Of a stretch of DNA of 36,778 bases, positions 34,633-36,778 are shown one piece after another (position 1 is the first letter of the stretch; each line of letters begins with the position of its first letter). This stretch comes from Rhodoferax sp. (lineage in GTDB: Bacteria; Pseudomonadota; Gammaproteobacteria; Burkholderiales; Burkholderiaceae_C). The notes under the pieces were generated by a model. The model made no database searches. It saw nothing but the letters and a program-made list of their open reading frames with translations, and was not told the origin of the DNA. The stretch is taken from assembly GCA_018063505.1 (NCBI GenBank), contig JAGPBF010000015.1:1-36778 (forward strand), in the 5' to 3' direction. The position numbers and the translations under genes were made by a program.

Positions 34633-34815
34633 ATGAACAAGGTTATGACCCGCCGGCTTTTGGCGACCTCCCTCGCACTGGCGAGCAGTTTTGCGCAAGC
34701 CCATGATGGGCACAGCCTGAGCGGCAGCCATTGGCACGCGACGGATTCCCTGGGATTCATAAGCCTGGCCATTGCAGCGGCCGTGGCCCTATGGCTTTCC
34801 CGCGGCGGCAAATGA
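34633..34815 (+). CDS. Small His-rich membrane/periplasmic protein between ureA and ureB
   Basis: A 60-residue product with a signal peptide (residues 1-23, ending FAQA), a short His-rich segment ([16 protein letters not shown], five histidines) and a C-terminal membrane helix (about 41-55) ending in SRGGK. GGAG lies eight bases before the ATG, and the stop overlaps ureB as ATGA, so it is very likely translated. The AHDGH motif after the signal recalls the N-terminus of UreJ/HupE nickel permeases, but it is far too short to be one. A periplasmic nickel-binding role is possible from its place; function unknown. Confidence 0.75.
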   Translation: MNKVMTRRLLATSLALASSFAQAHDGHSLSGSHWHATDSLGFISLAIAAAVALWLSRGGK

Positions 34816-35144
34816 TGACGCCGGGTGAATTGCTGCCGCTGGACGGCGAGCACGCGCTCAACACCGGCCGGCGCACCCACACGCTGGTCGTGCGCAACAC
34901 CGGCGACCGGCCGATACAGGTCGGCTCGCACTACCACTTCGCCGAAACCAACGCCGCGCTGGAATTCGACCGCGTGGCCGCGCGCGGCATGCGGCTGAAC
35001 ATTGCCTCGGGCACTGCCGTGCGCTTCGAGCCAGGCCAGCAACGCACGGTGGAGCTGGTCGACTATGCCGGCGCGCGCGCGGTGGTTGGCTTTCGCGCCG
35101 AGATCAACGGACCGTTGGATGCGGCTCAGGCAGGGGGGACATGA
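34812..35144 (+). CDS. ureB: Urease beta subunit
   Basis: A 110-residue Ure[46 protein letters not shown] and [25 protein letters not shown] are diagnostic. The ATG at 34812 overlaps the small upstream ORF; the ATG one codon later is equally possible. Its stop overlaps ureC as ATGA. Confidence 0.97.
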   Translation: MMTPGELLPLDGEHALNTGRRTHTLVVRNTGDRPIQVGSHYHFAETNAALEFDRVAARGMRLNIASGTAVRFEPGQQRTVELVDYAGARAVVGFRAEINGPLDAAQAGGT

Positions 35145-36778
35145 TGGCTCGCATTTCACGACGCGCTTATGCCGAGATGTTCGGCCCCACCGTTGGAGAC
35201 CGGCTGCGCCTGGCCGACACCGAACTGCTGATCGAGGTCGAGGACGACTACACCTTGCGCGCCGGCAGTCATGGTGAGGAAGTGAAATTCGGCGGCGGCA
35301 AGACCATCCGCGACGGCATGGCGCAAAGCCAGCGCGCCCGTGCACAAGGAGCGGTCGACACGGTGATGACCAACGCCCTGATCGTCGACCACTGGGGCAT
35401 CGTCAAGGCCGACATCGGGCTGAAAGACGGGCGCGTCCATGCGATCGGCAAGGCCGGCAATCCGGACACGCAGAACGGTGTCGACATCGTCATCGGGCCC
35501 GGCACCGAGATCATCAGCTGCGAAGGCCACATCGTCACCGCCGGTGGCATCGACTCGCACATCCACTTCATCTGCCCGCAGCAGATCGAGGAGGCGCTGG
35601 CCAGCGGCATCACCACCATGCTCGGCGGTGGCACCGGCCCTGCCACCGGCACGCTGGCGACCACCTGCACGCCGGGCGCCTGGCATATCGAACGCATGCT
35701 GCAGTCGGCCGACGCTTTCACGATGAACCTGGGCTTCCTGGGCAAGGGCAATGCCAGCCTGCCGCAGGCTTTGCGCGAACAGGTCAAGGCCGGCGCCATC
35801 GGACTCAAGCTGCACGAGGACTGGGGCACGACGCCGGCGGCGATCAGCAACTGCCTGGACGTGGCCGAGGAAACAGACGTGCAGGTCGCGATCCATTCCG
35901 ACACGCTGAACGAGTCGGGCTTCGTCGAGAACACCATCGCGGCCACCAAGGGCCGCACCTTGTGTGCCTTCCATACCGAAGGCGCCGGCGGCGGGCATGC
36001 GCCCGACATCCTGCGGGTGGTGGGTCACGACAACTTCCTGCCGTCGAGCACGAACCCCACCATGCCGTACACCGTCAACACGCTGGACGAACATGTCGAC
36101 ATGCTGATGGTCTGCCACCACCTGGACGCGTCGATCGCCGAAGACCTGGCCTTCGCAGAGAGCCGCATCCGCAAGGAGACCATCGCCGCCGAAGACGTGC
36201 TACACGACCTGGGCGCGATCAGCATGATGAGCAGCGACAGCCAGGCCATGGGCCGGGTCGGCGAAGTGATTCTGCGTACCTGGCAGACCGCCCACAAGAT
36301 GCGGGTGCAACGCGGCAAGCTGCCCGGCGACCCGGCCGGCAACGACAACCAGCGCGTCAAGCGCTACATTGCCAAATACACCATCAACCCGGCGCTGGCC
36401 CACGGTATTGCACACGAGGTGGGCTCGATCGCAGTTGGCAAATGGGCCGACCTGGTGGTCTGGAAACCGGCCTTCTTCGGTGTCAAGCCGGCGCTGATCG
36501 TCAAGGGCGGCTCGATTGCGATGGCCGCCATGGGTGACCCGAACGCCAGCATCCCGACGCCGCAACCGGTGCACTACCGGCCGATGTTCGGCGCCTTCGG
36601 CGGTGCCATCGCGAAATCATCGCTGACGTTCGTGTCGCAGGCCGGCCTGGCCGACGGTATCGGCCAGCGCTACGGACTGGCCAAGACGCTCAGCGCCGTG
36701 CGCGGCACCCGCACGGTGCGCAAGAGCCACATGGTGCACAACAACTACACACCGGTGATGGAAGTCGATGCCCAGACC
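35141..36778 (+). CDS. ureC: Urease alpha subunit, 3' truncated by the window
   Basis: The catalytic subunit; 546 codons are present and about 25 are missing at the right edge. Nickel and catalytic residues are all visible: His140 and His142 ([10 protein letters not shown]), carbamylated Lys223 (GLKLHEDW), His252 ([10 protein letters not shown]), His278 ([13 protein letters not shown]), flap Cys325 and His326 (MVCHHLD), and Asp366 (SSDSQAMG). Numbering is six higher than in Klebsiella urease. The ATGATG start overlaps ureB. ureE, ureF and ureG presumably follow outside the window. Confidence 0.97.
   Translation, partial: MMARISRRAYAEMFGPTVGDRLRLADTELLIEVEDDYTLRAGSHGEEVKFGGGKTIRDGMAQSQRARAQGAVDTVMTNALIVDHWGIVKADIGLKDGRVHAIGKAGNPDTQNGVDIVIGPGTEIISCEGHIVTAGGIDSHIHFICPQQIEEALASGITTMLGGGTGPATGTLATTCTPGAWHIERMLQSADAFTMNLGFLGKGNASLPQALREQVKAGAIGLKLHEDWGTTPAAISNCLDVAEETDVQVAIHSDTLNESGFVENTIAATKGRTLCAFHTEGAGGGHAPDILRVVGHDNFLPSSTNPTMPYTVNTLDEHVDMLMVCHHLDASIAEDLAFAESRIRKETIAAEDVLHDLGAISMMSSDSQAMGRVGEVILRTWQTAHKMRVQRGKLPGDPAGNDNQRVKRYIAKYTINPALAHGIAHEVGSIAVGKWADLVVWKPAFFGVKPALIVKGGSIAMAAMGDPNASIPTPQPVHYRPMFGAFGGAIAKSSLTFVSQAGLADGIGQRYGLAKTLSAVRGTRTVRKSHMVHNNYTPVMEVDAQT

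Overview
The window looks like a high-GC betaproteobacterial chromosome segment, most likely Burkholderiales and possibly Comamonadaceae-like. This rests on the UrtABCDE/urease gene set, the SdhB type, the TRAP/DctSR-type genes and dense ATGA start/stop overlaps; the genus cannot be fixed. No rRNA, tRNA, CRISPR array, insertion sequence or phage gene was seen. Both ends cut genes: an ABC permease on the left and ureC on the right.

Left part (1-6542): the end of a peptide-type ABC transporter operon (permease, two ATPases), then a convergent TRAP operon dctP-dctQ-dctM on the minus strand with an intrinsic terminator between dctP and dctQ, then a stand-alone sdhB. Next (6555-12807) is a divergent pair: a hemerythrin-domain gene facing an operon with a CcoS-like/CcoN fusion, CcoO, a monohaem cytochrome c, an SCO protein, a membrane protein, a metallophosphoesterase and a PAS protein. 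The space between the divergent genes holds a near-consensus NsrR-type operator, which suggests control by nitric oxide.

Middle part (12860-22914): a P450 with an unusual I-helix; a second, orphan DctP-type binding protein head-to-head with a DctS/DctR-like two-component system; then a phosphate island made of an OlsB-like N-acyltransferase, a metallophosphoesterase of the LpxH/PlcP type, polyphosphate kinase and SixA, with Pho-box-like TGTCA repeats upstream of ppk1 and, reversed, upstream of the acyltransferase. A Lys/Ala-rich histone-like protein with a ribbon-helix-helix-like C-terminus closes this part.

Right part (22915-36778) is a nitrogen region: an NMT1/THI5-type ABC transporter, a zinc-ribbon metallopeptidase, ureD, the urea ABC transporter urtABCDE on the minus strand, and ureA-(small His-rich ORF)-ureB-ureC on the plus strand. 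Three sigma-54 promoters matching TGGCAC-N5-TTGC lie upstream of the NMT1-type operon, urtA and ureA, each with CACC-N5-GG-type NtrC-like dyads at enhancer distance. The urt block lies inverted between ureD and ureABC. Together these genes would import urea and another, probably nitrogen-linked, solute and hydrolyse urea under nitrogen limitation.
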